From: Aquitalea magnusonii
GTDB lineage: Bacteria; Pseudomonadota; Gammaproteobacteria; Burkholderiales; Chromobacteriaceae
Direction: 5' to 3'
Assembly (NCBI RefSeq): GCF_002217795.2
Contig: NZ_AP018823.1
Coordinates: 1,302,001-1,366,000 of the forward strand
DNA: 64,000 nucleotides
The notes beneath the pieces were generated by a model. That model had not been told where the DNA came from. It ran no database searches and saw only the letters and a list, made by a program, of their open reading frames with translations. The translations under genes and the position numbers were made by a program. Positions 40,217 to 50,592 of the stretch are shown here, in pieces (positions within the stretch are counted from its first letter, which is position 1; every line of letters starts with the position of its first letter).

Positions 40217-41451
40217 GGCTTTGGCTCCACTTTAGTCGTCTGTGGTAACAAGGTTGGATCTTTCGGAGTATTGATGAAGCGTGTCAATGCAGCTCGTAGA
40301 CCGGGCAGTCTTTTGGCATACACTGACATGCTCAACACAGTAGCGCCAAAGTAATGGGAAACCAACTGGGCCTGCTGCTCCATATTGAAATCGGGCATTG
40401 TCTTGCCTTTATCCTCGCCATCAAGGTTGTAACGATACGCAGGTGCCGGCTGACCTTTTACGCCATCGTCCGAGTATCCCCCTCTAGTACTTAGCTTGAT
40501 GCCCGCCCAAACGACTGAATAGCCAAGCTGGTATTGCCAAACGTGAGTCATCTCATGAATGAACCAGACTTGAGTACCAGGCTCGACGGAAGGAGCAGAA
40601 AAATCGGGCTCATACGCACTGGAGGGGAAGTGAATCTCCCCTTTTGGCGTCATGGCGTTGTCAGAGCGGTCCGGCTGGCCGAAGAGACCACCCTTGTGGA
40701 TTTTGACCAAGCTATAGTCGATGGCGTCTTTAAAGACGGTCTTCGCCATCGTGATTTCACCTGCTGTCATTGGCCGCACATCAGGTGCGGGCAGGGGGTG
40801 ATTGACCACAGATGATCCAATCGCTTGTGAGTTGGTTTTAATGCCTTTTAACTCGACCTTCATCGCGGGCGTTGGCGCACGCCCACCGGCCTCGCACATG
40901 TGGTCGGCTGCACAGTCACAGCCATAAAACATGTCCTGATAAAATTCGGCGCTGACAATATCTTGTGCGCTATCTGTTTCGATCCGCTGCGTTTTTCCTT
41001 CCGCATCAGTAGAGCCCTCGATGGTGGTGCCGTCTGCCAGCGTCAATGCATAAGCGGTATTCGCCAAAACGCTATTATTGGGAAGGACGAATTTGATTTG
41101 TTCATCAAATGACGGTGTGGAGGCTGCGGCTTTCTGCAGTACGGATGCCATCAGAGAACCCGCCATTATCGCCTGTCCACCTGGAGCAACATCGATAGTC
41201 GCTTGACTCTGCGTTGCAATCAGAGTTGCACCACAAGATGTCAGCATCCCCTCAACCGCGACGTTTTTACCGAAGTAAGCCACATTCTGAGCGCCAGCAA
41301 CAATGACGAAGTCCCGCTTGCATTGAGGGCAATAGCCTTTGTGTCCTACACCGGCTGCATTTTTTCCATAGACGGACAGGTGAGGAAATGCTTCCAGCAC
41401 CGTACCGCCGTGAGACGTTGGATCACCCTCGCGGATAATTGCTTTTCCCAT
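40213..41451 (-). CDS. T6SS PAAR-domain effector with HEMTH metallopeptidase-like domain
   Basis: 412 residues from ATG 41451 (GGAG 6 bases upstream). N-terminal PAAR: 'GKAIIREGDPTSHGGTVLEAFPHLSVYGKNAAGVGHKGYCPQCKRDF', 'AVEGMLTSCGATLIATQSQATID'. Middle Cys-rich 'FYGCDCAADHMCEAGG'. C-terminal zincin-like motif 'WFIHEMTHVWQYQLG' (residues about 297-311), HExxH. The PAAR tip would ride on VgrG and deliver the domain. Its target (protein or peptidoglycan) is unknown. Confidence 0.88.
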   Translation of the reverse strand: MGKAIIREGDPTSHGGTVLEAFPHLSVYGKNAAGVGHKGYCPQCKRDFVIVAGAQNVAYFGKNVAVEGMLTSCGATLIATQSQATIDVAPGGQAIMAGSLMASVLQKAAASTPSFDEQIKFVLPNNSVLANTAYALTLADGTTIEGSTDAEGKTQRIETDSAQDIVSAEFYQDMFYGCDCAADHMCEAGGRAPTPAMKVELKGIKTNSQAIGSSVVNHPLPAPDVRPMTAGEITMAKTVFKDAIDYSLVKIHKGGLFGQPDRSDNAMTPKGEIHFPSSAYEPDFSAPSVEPGTQVWFIHEMTHVWQYQLGYSVVWAGIKLSTRGGYSDDGVKGQPAPAYRYNLDGEDKGKTMPDFNMEQQAQLVSHYFGATVLSMSVYAKRLPGLRAALTRFINTPKDPTLLPQTTKVEPKP

Positions 41452-41533
41452 CGCCTGCTCCAGCATGATTCATTGAAGCGAATGATTATACCATGCCAAG
41501 AGCATGATAAAAATTGACCATGGTTCAAGCTGG

Positions 41534-42149
41534 CTACCAGCTACAAATGACCAGCTCCGCGCTGGACTTCCCTTTCTTCGGATTCACGCTGTACTGGATA
41601 GCTACCTGCTCCATCCTGAAATCTGCGAACACGTCACGAATATCTGGGTGGTCGTTGATACTCAAGACCACCTTGCCCTTGCAGCTGCGCATCACCTCGG
41701 CCAGCGCCTGGTACTCTTCAAACGGAAACGGCACACCATAGCCCTCCGTCTGCCAGTAAGGCGGATCAGCATAGAACAGGGTATGAGGCCGGTCGTACTT
41801 CTGGATGCAGGTTTTCCAGTCCAGGTGCTCAATGTAGGTCCGGGCCAGGCGCAAGTGCGCGGACGACAGCTCCTCCTCAATGCGCAGCAGGTTCATCCGG
41901 GGTGGAGTGGTGGTGGCAGTGCCAAAGACCTGGCTGCTGACCCTGCCGCCAAAGGCCATCTTCTGCAGGTAGTAAAAGCGGGCTGCCCGCTGGATATCCG
42001 TGAGGATGACCTCCGGGGTGATCTGCAGCCACTTGTACATTTCCCGCGAAATCAGTGCCCACTTGAACTGGCGTACAAACTCTTCCAGGTGGTGTTGCAC
42101 CACCCGGTAGAGGTTCACCAGTTCGCCCGAGATGTCGTTCAACCGACGT
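41534..42149 (-). pseudogene. DNA adenine methyltransferase (Dam/D12 class), 5' truncated
   Basis: Reads 'LNDISGELVNLYRVVQHHLEEFVRQFKW' and 'TLFYADPPYWQTEGYGVPFPFEEYQALAEVM', the D12-class ND and DPPY catalytic motifs, and ends normally. The N-terminal part with the AdoMet-binding FxGG motif is missing at the left end of the IS407-group element; reading across the IS does not restore it. So truncation predates or accompanies the IS. Probably inactive. Confidence 0.85.
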
Positions 42150-42159
42150 CCCCCCACTT

Positions 42160-43280
42160 TCAGTAGCAGGGGGCTTTAGAGTCCAAGCTTAATTTACCTG
42201 ATTTCTCCGCAAATGATTCGGCATAGGCTGCCGGCGTCAAACCACCCAGTGCTTTCTTCGGCCTTTCATTGTTGTATTCCCTTCGCCAGGCTTCGATGAC
42301 AACCTGGGCCTGGCGCAGGCTGGTGAACCAGTGTTCGTTCAGGCACTCATCCCGGAAACGCCCATTAAAGGATTCGATGTAAGCGTTCTGATTGGGCTTG
42401 CCCGGCTCGATGAGAAAGAGCTGAACCCCATGAGCGTGGGCCCAGCTCAACATCACTCGGCTGCAGAATTCCTTGCCGTTATCGGTCCTGATGGCTTTGG
42501 GCAAGCCACGTGTCTTCGCCAACTGGTCAAGGACGCGGGTCAGATGCAGGCCTCCCATCGCACGTTCCGGAACAATGGCGACTGCCTCATGCGTGGCATC
42601 ATCGACCACCGTCAGATTCTTGATGACACGCCCCTCCGCCGTCCGGTCGAACACAAAGTCCATCGACCAAACCTGATTGGCCGCCAAAGGGCGAGCCAGT
42701 GGATGACGGTCGGCCACGGGAATTTTCTTGCGCTTACGCCGGCGAATTTGCAGACCTGCCTCAGCATAAAGCCGGTCCACCCGCTTGTGATTGACCACCA
42801 TGCCGCTCTGCCGCAGCTTCAAATAGATCATGCCAGCACCGTAGCGACGGTGCCGTTGCGCGAGCGCGATGATCTGCGCTTTCAAGGCGACATTATGGTC
42901 GGTGGCGGGTTGGTAGCGGAATGAACTGGGGCTCATGTCGGCTAGACGGAGCGATCGACGCTCGCTGAGCCCTTTGCCCACCAGATGGCGCACCAACTCC
43001 CGCCGTGACGGTGCGCTCACCACTTTTTTCGCAAGGCCTCTTTGGCAATCTCGTTCTCGAGCATGGTCTCGGCCAGGAGTTTCTTCAGGCGCGCATTCTC
43101 GGTTTCCAGCTCCTTGAGACGCTTGGCCTCGGAGACATTCATTCCGCCGAATTTGTTGCGCCAAAGGTAATAGCTGGCTTCTGAGAAGGCGTATTTGCGG
43201 CACAACTGTGCAACGGGCATGCCGGCTTCCGCTTCGCGCAGGAAGCCGATGATCTGTTCTTCGGTGAAACGTTTCTTCAT
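42160..43280 (-). CDS. IS407-group transposase OrfAB (OrfB part)
   Basis: OrfB reads '[37 protein letters not shown]' then the DDE core '[24 protein letters not shown]', '[18 protein letters not shown]', '[21 protein letters not shown]' and '[19 protein letters not shown]'. It is joined to OrfA by frameshifting near 43030. Complete. Confidence 0.93.
43017..43280 (-). CDS. IS407-group transposase OrfA
   Basis: 87 residues from ATG 43280: '[46 protein letters not shown]', then leucine-zipper '[34 protein letters not shown]'. Standard IS407 OrfA. Confidence 0.94.
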   Translation of the reverse strand: MKKRFTEEQIIGFLREAEAGMPVAQLCRKYAFSEASYYLWRNKFGGMNVSEAKRLKELETENARLKKLLAETMLENEIAKEALRKKW

Positions 43281-43303
43281 GTCCAATCTCCATATGGGGT
43301 TGA

Positions 43304-45250
43304 TTGGACTCTAAAGTCACGTGCTACTCAATACCGGGGGGACGTCGCCTGTCCGATAGCAACCCGCCAGGCTACAAACCTGAATTTCACGAGGTGAACG
43401 CCACCTTCCAGCCACTCATCAATGGAGAGGCCGCGTTTGGGGCCATCTACGATGCCATCCTGACCGCCAAGCATAGCGTGGACATCGTCTGCTGGGGTTT
43501 TCAACCCTCCATGTATTTCAAACGGGGCACCTCTGCTCCACCGATCAAGGATTTCCTGCAACAGCCCCAGCTTCCACCGCTAACCAAGGACAATATTGAT
43601 CAGGTCGTTGACGATATGGCCGGCAAGCTACCATTCACCCGTCGCAAATTGCATCCCAAAGGCAAGCTCATGCCTATTGGCGAACTGCTGGAAATGAAGT
43701 CGTTGGAGGGTGTCAAAATCCGGATTCTGACTTGGAATAATCCCATCGGACAAATTCCCGAGGTAATGAATCCTGGCTATAACCTGAAGCGGGGCGATAA
43801 CGAGAATTTTCTGCAGGAGTGTTACGATATCGGTTGGCATCAGGATATCCGTGCAAACAAAAACATTCAGTTTCGCACTCGGGATTTCGACGATACCGAC
43901 AAAAATGCATACATCCTGCCAAATATGTTGCGCAATGGTGCCTCAGCCATACATGCGGCTGCCACCTCCAAAACACCCAGTCACCATCAAAAAACCGTAT
44001 TGATCGATTATGAGCATCCAGATCAAGCGTTGGGTTTTGTCATGGGGCACAACATGCTGGATGCCTACTGGGATAAGGATGACCATCACTATGTGAAGCA
44101 GGAGCCTCATCTGGGGCGCAATGGCGCTACTGCCCGACATGACATTTCCAGCAGACTGACTGGGCCGATTCTCGTTCATATCAACCATAATTTCGTATCG
44201 GGCTGGGACAAGGCGACAGGCGAAAACCTGACCGGTCAGCGCGCAGTTCTGGAATTAAAACATTTCAAACCTCGACCAACGCTGGGGACACCAGTCATGG
44301 CCCAGATTGCCCGTACGCAAAGCCAGACTCGGCCCAAGGGTAAGGTGGACGGGGAGTTTACTGTGCAGGACATCAAGCATCTGTACTTGAACGCTATCAA
44401 TCATGCCAGCCAGTACATCTACATTGAAAACCAGTATTTCCGCTGGGTGAACTTCGCTGATGCGATCAAGCAGGCCACCAAGAATCAGTTAGCAAATAGT
44501 CGTGACCCAGGGCTGCATGGTCCTTTGTATTTGATGGTAGTGACCAATGACAATGCCGAAGGCATGGGCAAGGGTGTCAAGAACACATACAGGATGCTGG
44601 ATGCACTAGGCAAACGCGGGCAAATGCCAGAGCTGGCTCGAGGTGACCTTAGCAAAGAGGTAAGCCGGGCAAGGCAGGAGGTCATCATGGCCGAACAGAA
44701 GCGTAATGCCATGCGCAGTCCATCTGGTGCCTTGCCATCAGAAGCCAGCCTTGGTTTGCCGGAAAAACGCAAGAAGCTGGAAGAGCTGAAGAGAAAGCAG
44801 GCGGATGCCAAGCAAGACAAAATTCCAGACACAGACACTCCCGGCCTGAAAACCCATATTTGCTCGCTGGTATCCAAGGATGGCTACCAGCCGGGACACG
44901 ATTGGCAGTATGTCTATATCCACGCCAAGCTGATGATGATCGACGATACCTTCATGACCCTGGGTTCTGCCAATATCAACTTGCGCAGCATGGTGGGCGA
45001 TAGCGAAATCAATGTCTGCCATTGTCAGCCAGAGATCACCCGTGTAACCCGGGATTATTTATGGGGTAAACATACGGCAAATCAGGGAAATACTGCTGAT
45101 GCCCGCAAACAACAACAGCTTGCGCTGGTTTATGACCAATGGAGACAACTTATGGATAAAAACATTCCGTTGCGAGCAAAGAAATTTAATCCGACTGTCC
45201 CACTAGTCAAATTCAGCAGTGACACCAGTAGCACCACCGACCTGGACTAA
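43304..45250 (+). CDS. T6SS phospholipase D effector (Tle5/PldA type), 5' end altered by IS
   Basis: Two HKD motifs: 'HHQKTVLID' (residues 227-235) and '[20 protein letters not shown]' (540-559), and '[18 protein letters not shown]' near the N-terminus, all typical of Tle5 lipases that hydrolyse phosphatidylethanolamine in prey. The first dozen codons now come from the IS407-group element (TTG 43304). Removing the IS gives an in-frame ATG at 42132 (MSFNRRRLSDS). Activity may depend on an IS-provided start. Confidence 0.9.
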   Translation: MDSKVTCYSIPGGRRLSDSNPPGYKPEFHEVNATFQPLINGEAAFGAIYDAILTAKHSVDIVCWGFQPSMYFKRGTSAPPIKDFLQQPQLPPLTKDNIDQVVDDMAGKLPFTRRKLHPKGKLMPIGELLEMKSLEGVKIRILTWNNPIGQIPEVMNPGYNLKRGDNENFLQECYDIGWHQDIRANKNIQFRTRDFDDTDKNAYILPNMLRNGASAIHAAATSKTPSHHQKTVLIDYEHPDQALGFVMGHNMLDAYWDKDDHHYVKQEPHLGRNGATARHDISSRLTGPILVHINHNFVSGWDKATGENLTGQRAVLELKHFKPRPTLGTPVMAQIARTQSQTRPKGKVDGEFTVQDIKHLYLNAINHASQYIYIENQYFRWVNFADAIKQATKNQLANSRDPGLHGPLYLMVVTNDNAEGMGKGVKNTYRMLDALGKRGQMPELARGDLSKEVSRARQEVIMAEQKRNAMRSPSGALPSEASLGLPEKRKKLEELKRKQADAKQDKIPDTDTPGLKTHICSLVSKDGYQPGHDWQYVYIHAKLMMIDDTFMTLGSANINLRSMVGDSEINVCHCQPEITRVTRDYLWGKHTANQGNTADARKQQQLALVYDQWRQLMDKNIPLRAKKFNPTVPLVKFSSDTSSTTDLD

Positions 45251-45253
45251 ACG

Positions 45254-46540
45254 ATGCGTATTGCCTGGCTCGTATTACCTTTGCTGTTGGCCGCCTGCGG
45301 CCACAAGGACACTCCAATGGCACAACAACCCGATCTTAAGGCTGTACAGACCAAGTTGGCCTTTAGCTGCGTACATGAAGCAGATCACCTACCTCAATTA
45401 GCCCCTGAAGTGGATCAACTGTTCAAATACGCTCGTTGGCTTCAACTGCAATACAAGCCGGAACTACTGCCCGAGGCCGGGCGGCTATACCGTATTGCCA
45501 CCGCCCATGGCCACTACAAGGCCAACAACAACCTGCAACGCATGGTGAGCAAGGGAGATGTCGAATCACCAGATGCCGTCAACGAAGTGCTGGATTTGGC
45601 TGAACAGTTAGTAGCCGAAAACATCCCCAACGGCTATTACCTGATTGGTCATTATTTGCAAACCGGCTATGGCTTCGATCAGGATAATGAAAAGGCACTG
45701 ATGTATTTCCGCAAAGCTGCCGATCTTGGTAGCGCAGATGCTCAAGCGTATGTGGGTGATCTACTGCTTCCTCCTGAGCTTGCCCCCAAAATTGGTCGGC
45801 AGATGCTGCGTTGCGCTACAGAACAAGGGCATGCTAAAGCGGCCGTCAGTCTAGGGTTTGATTTACAAACGGACGAGATCTATCCCGATGCCATGTATGC
45901 ATTTCAGCAGGCTGCCAAGGCCGGAGATTCGGCTTCTGCTCTTGGCTTGCAGGCGGCATTTGACGCAGAGAAAAGCAAGAGTAAAAACGACCTCAACTAT
46001 TTGAATGTCCAACCCGACCCGGAGCGTGTAAAACGCTATGAGGCAATCTGGACCTTTTTGAAGCGCTACGATGGTCGCAACCCCAAGGTACCTGATATCG
46101 ACAAGATCGTACCGTTGCCACCTGCCAAGCTCCCCTCATGGGATGGCAGCTTTGAATGGGAAAAAGAGTGGAAGGCAAATACGCCACCAGCCAAGCCTGA
46201 TGAAAAGCTGGTGATTGGCCTAGCGAAAGCCAAAAATCTGGATCCAGCCACCGGTTTGCCCAAGGCTGAACTGCCAAAACCGAAACAGCCACCCAAAATC
46301 AAATTAGGATACGCAGCCCCCAGCCATGCTGTCTGCCCACAAAGCGGGCTATGGTGTACTGATCTATCGGCTTACCAAATGGCGAGTGAAAAACGACATA
46401 TCCATCAGGGAGAGCCCTTTCCAACCATGACAGTTCCTCTGCAGACTAACTGGTGGGAGCGCTTACGCGGCATCCCCGAGCAGCAGGAAGTTGTCGTCAG
46501 CTGGGTCTTGCAAAGCTATAGTAATGAGCAAAACAGCTGA
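45254..46540 (+). CDS. Lipoprotein with Sel1-like repeats, putative Tle5 immunity
   Basis: 428 residues. Lipoprotein signal 'MRIAWLVLPLLLAAC' with LAAC lipobox. Sel1-like repeats around residues 130-220 ('GYYLIGHYLQTGYGFDQDNEKALMYFRKAADLGSADAQAYVGDLL'). Pro/Lys-rich C-terminal half. Three bases after the phospholipase stop. Sel1-repeat periplasmic lipoproteins are the known immunity type for Tle5 effectors; assigned by context. Confidence 0.82.
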   Translation: MRIAWLVLPLLLAACGHKDTPMAQQPDLKAVQTKLAFSCVHEADHLPQLAPEVDQLFKYARWLQLQYKPELLPEAGRLYRIATAHGHYKANNNLQRMVSKGDVESPDAVNEVLDLAEQLVAENIPNGYYLIGHYLQTGYGFDQDNEKALMYFRKAADLGSADAQAYVGDLLLPPELAPKIGRQMLRCATEQGHAKAAVSLGFDLQTDEIYPDAMYAFQQAAKAGDSASALGLQAAFDAEKSKSKNDLNYLNVQPDPERVKRYEAIWTFLKRYDGRNPKVPDIDKIVPLPPAKLPSWDGSFEWEKEWKANTPPAKPDEKLVIGLAKAKNLDPATGLPKAELPKPKQPPKIKLGYAAPSHAVCPQSGLWCTDLSAYQMASEKRHIHQGEPFPTMTVPLQTNWWERLRGIPEQQEVVVSWVLQSYSNEQNS

Positions 46541-46644
46541 AATACAGCATGATCCTCCGGCTCCTTCCTCCTGCATGCAGGCGTATCCGTAGAACTACGC
46601 ATTCATGCCATTCAGCCTTGTTTGCACCATGCTGAAGGCATAAA

Positions 46645-46691
46645 CTGTTGAACTTTCAACAGAATGTGATGATTCACGTCAGCCGACGTGA
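46645..46691. promoter_or_regulatory. Two palindromes upstream of vgrG
   Basis: CTGTTGAA-CT-TTCAACAG (46645-46662) and TCACGTC-AGCC-GACGTGA (46674-46691). The second ends 11 bases before the vgrG ATG, where the Shine-Dalgarno should be; none is visible. Possible operator plus translation-control hairpin. Confidence 0.6.
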
Positions 46692-46702
46692 TAGCCCGCA
46701 CC

Positions 46703-49348
46703 ATGGATTTCTCCTCCCTGCTCGCCAGCTTCGCCGCCGCCTTTTCCCAGCACCAGCGCCTGCTCACCCTGCAGCTGGATGGCGGGCAGATCGCCGCCGA
46801 GCAGTTATTGCCACACACGCTGGATGGCAGCGAGGGGGTGTCGCAAGCCTATCGCTATCAGCTCAGTTGTTTGTCGCCGGATGGCAATATCGAGCTCAAG
46901 TCGCTGCTCGGTGTGGCCGCCCGCCTGGGGGTGCTGGATGCCGATGGCAGCCAGGTGGTGCGTTGCGGGGTGGTGTCACGGGCCGAGTTGCTGGGTTCGG
47001 ATGGCGGTTTTGCCAAGTACGGCCTCACCATCGAGCCGCCGTTTGCGCTGCTGCGGCTGCGTCGTACGTCGCGGGTGTTTCAGGACTTGTCGGTGCCGGA
47101 CATCGTCAAGCAGATCCTGGCCGAGCATCAGGCCAATAATCCGGTGTTTGCCCAGGTACAGACGCTGGAGTTTCACACTGCCTCCGCCAACCCGCGCAGT
47201 TACTGTTTGCAATACCGCGAGAGCGATTTCGACTTCATCGTGCGCCTGCTGCACGAAGAGGGTTACGCCTGGCGTTTCGAGCATGTCGATGGTGAGCATC
47301 CGCAGGTCAAGCTGGTGGTGTTTGATGATGCGTACAGCCTGCCGCCCGCCGCCAGTGAGCGGGTGCGCTTTCACCGCAGCGATGCCACCGAGGAAGAAGA
47401 CGGCCTGACGGATTGGAGCGCCGCCCGTCAGGTGGTGTCCGGTGCGGTGGCGCTGGCCAGTTTCGATTACCAGCCGGTGAGCACCCAGCACAGCGGCGAT
47501 CAGAGCCGCATCCAGCAAGGCCGCAGTGGCGATGCCTTGCAATCCACCCTGCAGGATTACGACCCGCAGTCGCTGTACTACGCCAGCGATGCCGAGCAAC
47601 TGAGTCAGTATGCGCAGCGGCGTCAGCAGGCGCACGATGTGCAGGCCAAGCAATTCTCTGGCAGCGGCTCAGTACGCAGCCTGCTCGCTGGCCAATGGTT
47701 CCGCCTGGATGAACATCCGCTGCACGAGGGCGACAGCAGCGAGCAGCGTGAATTCGTGGTCACCGGCCAAACCTTCCGTGCCAACAACAATCTGCCGGGT
47801 GATCTGGCCAGCAGCCTGCGCGGCTTGCTGGGAGATAGCAGCACATCAAACGACAGCCAGAACAGCAGCCCCTTCCAGACCCAGATCACCGCCCAGCGCC
47901 GCGGCATTCCGCTCACCCCGGCTTATGCCCACAGCACGCAGGCCAAGCCGACATCTAAAGGTGTACAGACCGCCACCGTGGTGGGGCCCGAGGGGGAAGA
48001 AGTCCACACCGACGAGTTGGGCCGCATCAAGGTGCAGTTCCACTGGCAGCGGCCAGACGAACACCCCGGCAGCGGCGCCAATCTGGACGACCGCTCCTCC
48101 TGCTGGCTGCGCGTGGCCATGCCCAGCGCCGGGGCCGGCTGGGGCCACCAGTTCATCCCGCGCATCGGCCAGGAAGTGCTGGTCGACTTTATCGAAGGCG
48201 ATATCGACCGCCCGGTGATTGTTGGCGTGCTGTACAACGGCAGCCACGCCACCCCGGCCTTCAGCGGTGCCGGCGCTTTGCCCGCCAACAAGACCCTGTC
48301 CGGCATCAAATCCAAAGAACACCAGGGCGGCCAGTACAACGAACTGCTGTTCGACGACACGCCCGGTGAAGTCCGCGCCAAGCTCAGTAGCGAAGCGGGC
48401 AAGACCCAGCTCAACCAGGGCTACCTCACCCACCCGCGCAGCAATGGCAAAGCCCAGCCGCGCGGCGAAGGCTTCGAACTACGCACCGACCAGCACGGCG
48501 CCATCCGCGCCGGCCACGGCCTGCTCATCAGCACCGAAGCGCAAAACGGCGCATCCGGCAAACAACTGGCGCGCGAGCATGCGCAAAGCCAGCTCGACGC
48601 CGCGCTCAGCCTCAGCCAAAGCCTGGGCGACACCGCCGCCGCGCAACTGGCCGACAGCATGGAAACCGGGCCGGACGCCATCAACCCTGACAACGGCAAA
48701 GACGGCAACAAGGACAGCGGCCACCTGCAACACCACGCCGCCGCGCTCAAAGCCTGGGAAGCCGGCAGCAACACCGACAAAGACGGCAAGACGGCAAAAG
48801 ACCAGGCCGGCCAACAGCCGCTGCTCATCCTGTCCGCCCCGGCCGGCATCGCCAGCCTGACCGAACAAAGCCACACAATCTCTGCCGGAACCAACCTCAA
48901 CCTCATCGCCCAACGCGACAGCAACCACACCACCGGCCGCCGCTGGCTGCACAACGTCGGCCAGCACATCAGCCTGTTTGTGGCCGGGGTGAAAGACAAA
49001 GTGGCGCTGAAACTGATCGCCGCCAAGGGCAAGGTGCAGCTACAGGCGCAGAGCGATGCGATGGAACTGACGGCGGATAAGGATGTGACGATTACCTCGG
49101 CCAAGCAGAACATCAACTTGAATGGCAAGCAGGAAATTCTGCTGACCAGCGGCGGCGCTTACGTGCGGATCAAGGATGGCAAGATCGAGCTGCACGCCCC
49201 CGGCACCGTCAGCTTCAAGGGGGGTAGCCATGACTGGAGCGGGCCGGACAGCATGAATATTCCGATGCCGGTTTTCCCTGGCAAGCAGTTCTGCTTGCAA
49301 TGCATGCTCAATGCAATCAAGTCCGGTCTGCCGCTGGCGGGACAATAG
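46703..49348 (+). CDS. vgrG: T6SS spike protein VgrG
   Basis: 881 residues from ATG 46703. gp27-like part 'HTLDGSEGVSQAYRYQLSCLSPDGNIELKSLLG...', gp5-like OB part 'QTATVVGPEGEEVHTDELGRIKVQFHWQRPDEHPGSGANLDDRSSCWLRVAMPSAGAGWGHQFIPRIGQEVLVDFIEGDIDRPVIVG', then DUF2345 and beta-spike 'HISLFVAGVKDKVALKLIAAKGKVQLQAQSDAMELTADKDVTITSA'. It carries effectors on the T6SS tip. No core T6SS genes are nearby, so it is an orphan cluster. Confidence 0.97.
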   Translation: MDFSSLLASFAAAFSQHQRLLTLQLDGGQIAAEQLLPHTLDGSEGVSQAYRYQLSCLSPDGNIELKSLLGVAARLGVLDADGSQVVRCGVVSRAELLGSDGGFAKYGLTIEPPFALLRLRRTSRVFQDLSVPDIVKQILAEHQANNPVFAQVQTLEFHTASANPRSYCLQYRESDFDFIVRLLHEEGYAWRFEHVDGEHPQVKLVVFDDAYSLPPAASERVRFHRSDATEEEDGLTDWSAARQVVSGAVALASFDYQPVSTQHSGDQSRIQQGRSGDALQSTLQDYDPQSLYYASDAEQLSQYAQRRQQAHDVQAKQFSGSGSVRSLLAGQWFRLDEHPLHEGDSSEQREFVVTGQTFRANNNLPGDLASSLRGLLGDSSTSNDSQNSSPFQTQITAQRRGIPLTPAYAHSTQAKPTSKGVQTATVVGPEGEEVHTDELGRIKVQFHWQRPDEHPGSGANLDDRSSCWLRVAMPSAGAGWGHQFIPRIGQEVLVDFIEGDIDRPVIVGVLYNGSHATPAFSGAGALPANKTLSGIKSKEHQGGQYNELLFDDTPGEVRAKLSSEAGKTQLNQGYLTHPRSNGKAQPRGEGFELRTDQHGAIRAGHGLLISTEAQNGASGKQLAREHAQSQLDAALSLSQSLGDTAAAQLADSMETGPDAINPDNGKDGNKDSGHLQHHAAALKAWEAGSNTDKDGKTAKDQAGQQPLLILSAPAGIASLTEQSHTISAGTNLNLIAQRDSNHTTGRRWLHNVGQHISLFVAGVKDKVALKLIAAKGKVQLQAQSDAMELTADKDVTITSAKQNINLNGKQEILLTSGGAYVRIKDGKIELHAPGTVSFKGGSHDWSGPDSMNIPMPVFPGKQFCLQCMLNAIKSGLPLAGQ

Positions 49349-49350
49349 GA

Positions 49351-50232
49351 ATGGCAATGTATTTTGCAATGGACGAAGGAAATATTGCGGAACAGTCACA
49401 AAAACTGGAAACGCTACTGAAAGAACTGCCAGACGGTCTGTATTGCTACGCACTGCTGGATGATGGATTCGATTTCAAGCGGCGCAAGATATGGCAGACC
49501 AAAGCAAGCTGGCCTTTGTATCACCTACAGGAGTGGGGTGAGCTACGCGAAGTATCACCACGACTTCTCGCATTGCATCCTGGCAATCAACCAGAGCTGC
49601 AACAACTGCTGCGTCATTGCAAGGGACGGCCGATGCTGAGCTTTCTAACAAGCCAGCTTAGCGCCCCCGCCCTACGGGATGCCTGGCAATGTAGCCTCAA
49701 TGCCACCACCGAAGACGGGCAGTGGTACGTCGTCCGTTTTGCCGATACGCGCATCGCTGCCAGTCTGCCGCAAGTACTGGCTACGGCAGCATGGCAACGG
49801 CTGTGCGAACCAGTGGAGCAGTGGTTGATTATTGACCGCTACAGCCAACTGCGGGCATTGCCCATGCCGCCCAAGACGCTTCCTCCCGATGCGCAGGACC
49901 CATGGCGGCTGAGCACTCAGGAGTTCACCGCCTTAATGCATGCCTCCCTGGCAGACGTATTGGCAGACCAGTTGCACGAAGGTTTTGCCGACCTGATCCC
50001 TGCCTCTGGTGCAGTACTGTATGGCTGGCTGCAACGTACGGCCGATCTGTTAGCAGAGCATCATATTGAGGATGCCCCTGAGCAGCTAACCGTAGCGGTG
50101 GCCGTCTGCTATAGCCAGGGGCGCTTGTTGGATGATCCTCGGCTGATCCAGATACTGCAGAGCTTTGTCGAGCAAAGATGCTCCCTGAGCGAAGGACTTG
50201 CTCCGTTACTCGACGATGCTCATACCTCTTGA
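49351..50232 (+). CDS. DUF4123 effector adaptor/chaperone
   Basis: 293 residues from ATG 49351, 2 bp after vgrG. Pattern 'YCYALLDDGFDFKRRKIWQTKASWPLYHLQEWGELREVSPRLLALHP' and 'GRPMLSFLTSQLSAPALRDAWQCSLNATTEDGQWYVVRFADTRI' is the DUF4123 (Tap/TEC) domain, which loads an effector onto its VgrG. Partner is most likely the DUF2235 lipase downstream. Confidence 0.9.
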   Translation: MAMYFAMDEGNIAEQSQKLETLLKELPDGLYCYALLDDGFDFKRRKIWQTKASWPLYHLQEWGELREVSPRLLALHPGNQPELQQLLRHCKGRPMLSFLTSQLSAPALRDAWQCSLNATTEDGQWYVVRFADTRIAASLPQVLATAAWQRLCEPVEQWLIIDRYSQLRALPMPPKTLPPDAQDPWRLSTQEFTALMHASLADVLADQLHEGFADLIPASGAVLYGWLQRTADLLAEHHIEDAPEQLTVAVAVCYSQGRLLDDPRLIQILQSFVEQRCSLSEGLAPLLDDAHTS

Positions 50233-50241
50233 GAATTAACC

Positions 50242-50592
50242 ATGACACATACGAAAAAAGCATCAGTAGTAAAAAAAACTATCCACCCGCTGTTGTTGAC
50301 CAGTGCATTGGTAATTATTTCCATAATCTGGATATTCGCTATCGGCATCACATATTTTGAATACACAAGAACCCCGGACCCAACAACAGAGGGCGATTGG
50401 TCGGCATTAAACCACATTTACTTTCTAATCCTAACTTTCCCACTTCTAATAATGGCACTACTTCCCTTGTCCGCATGGGTAATAAATGGAGTGCAAAAAA
50501 TAACTATAAAAATAGTATCGATAATAATAATGTTATTGATTTATGGTAGCATCTACCTTACCTTTCTTTGGAAAACATACCCGCCAACATAG
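50242..50592 (+). CDS. Three-helix membrane protein of the T6SS operon
   Basis: 116 residues. Hydrophobic helices at about 17-37 ('LLLTSALVIISIIWIFAIGIT'), 59-80 ('IYFLILTFPLLIMALLPLSAWV') and 88-110 ('IKIVSIIIMLLIYGSIYLTFLW'). AT-rich compared with vgrG. Might be accessory immunity in the inner membrane. No family recognised. Confidence 0.72.
   Translation: MTHTKKASVVKKTIHPLLLTSALVIISIIWIFAIGITYFEYTRTPDPTTEGDWSALNHIYFLILTFPLLIMALLPLSAWVINGVQKITIKIVSIIIMLLIYGSIYLTFLWKTYPPT

Larger units (their letters stand above)
42150..43341 (-). mobile_element. IS3-family, IS407-group insertion sequence (1192 bp)
   Basis: Both ends begin CCCCCC when read inward and share about 40 bp of imperfect inverted repeat including CTTTAGAGTCCAA. 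Flanked by a 4-bp duplication ACGT (42146-42149 and 43342-43345), as expected for the IS407 group. Contains orfA and orfB with IS407-type products. Confidence 0.95.
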
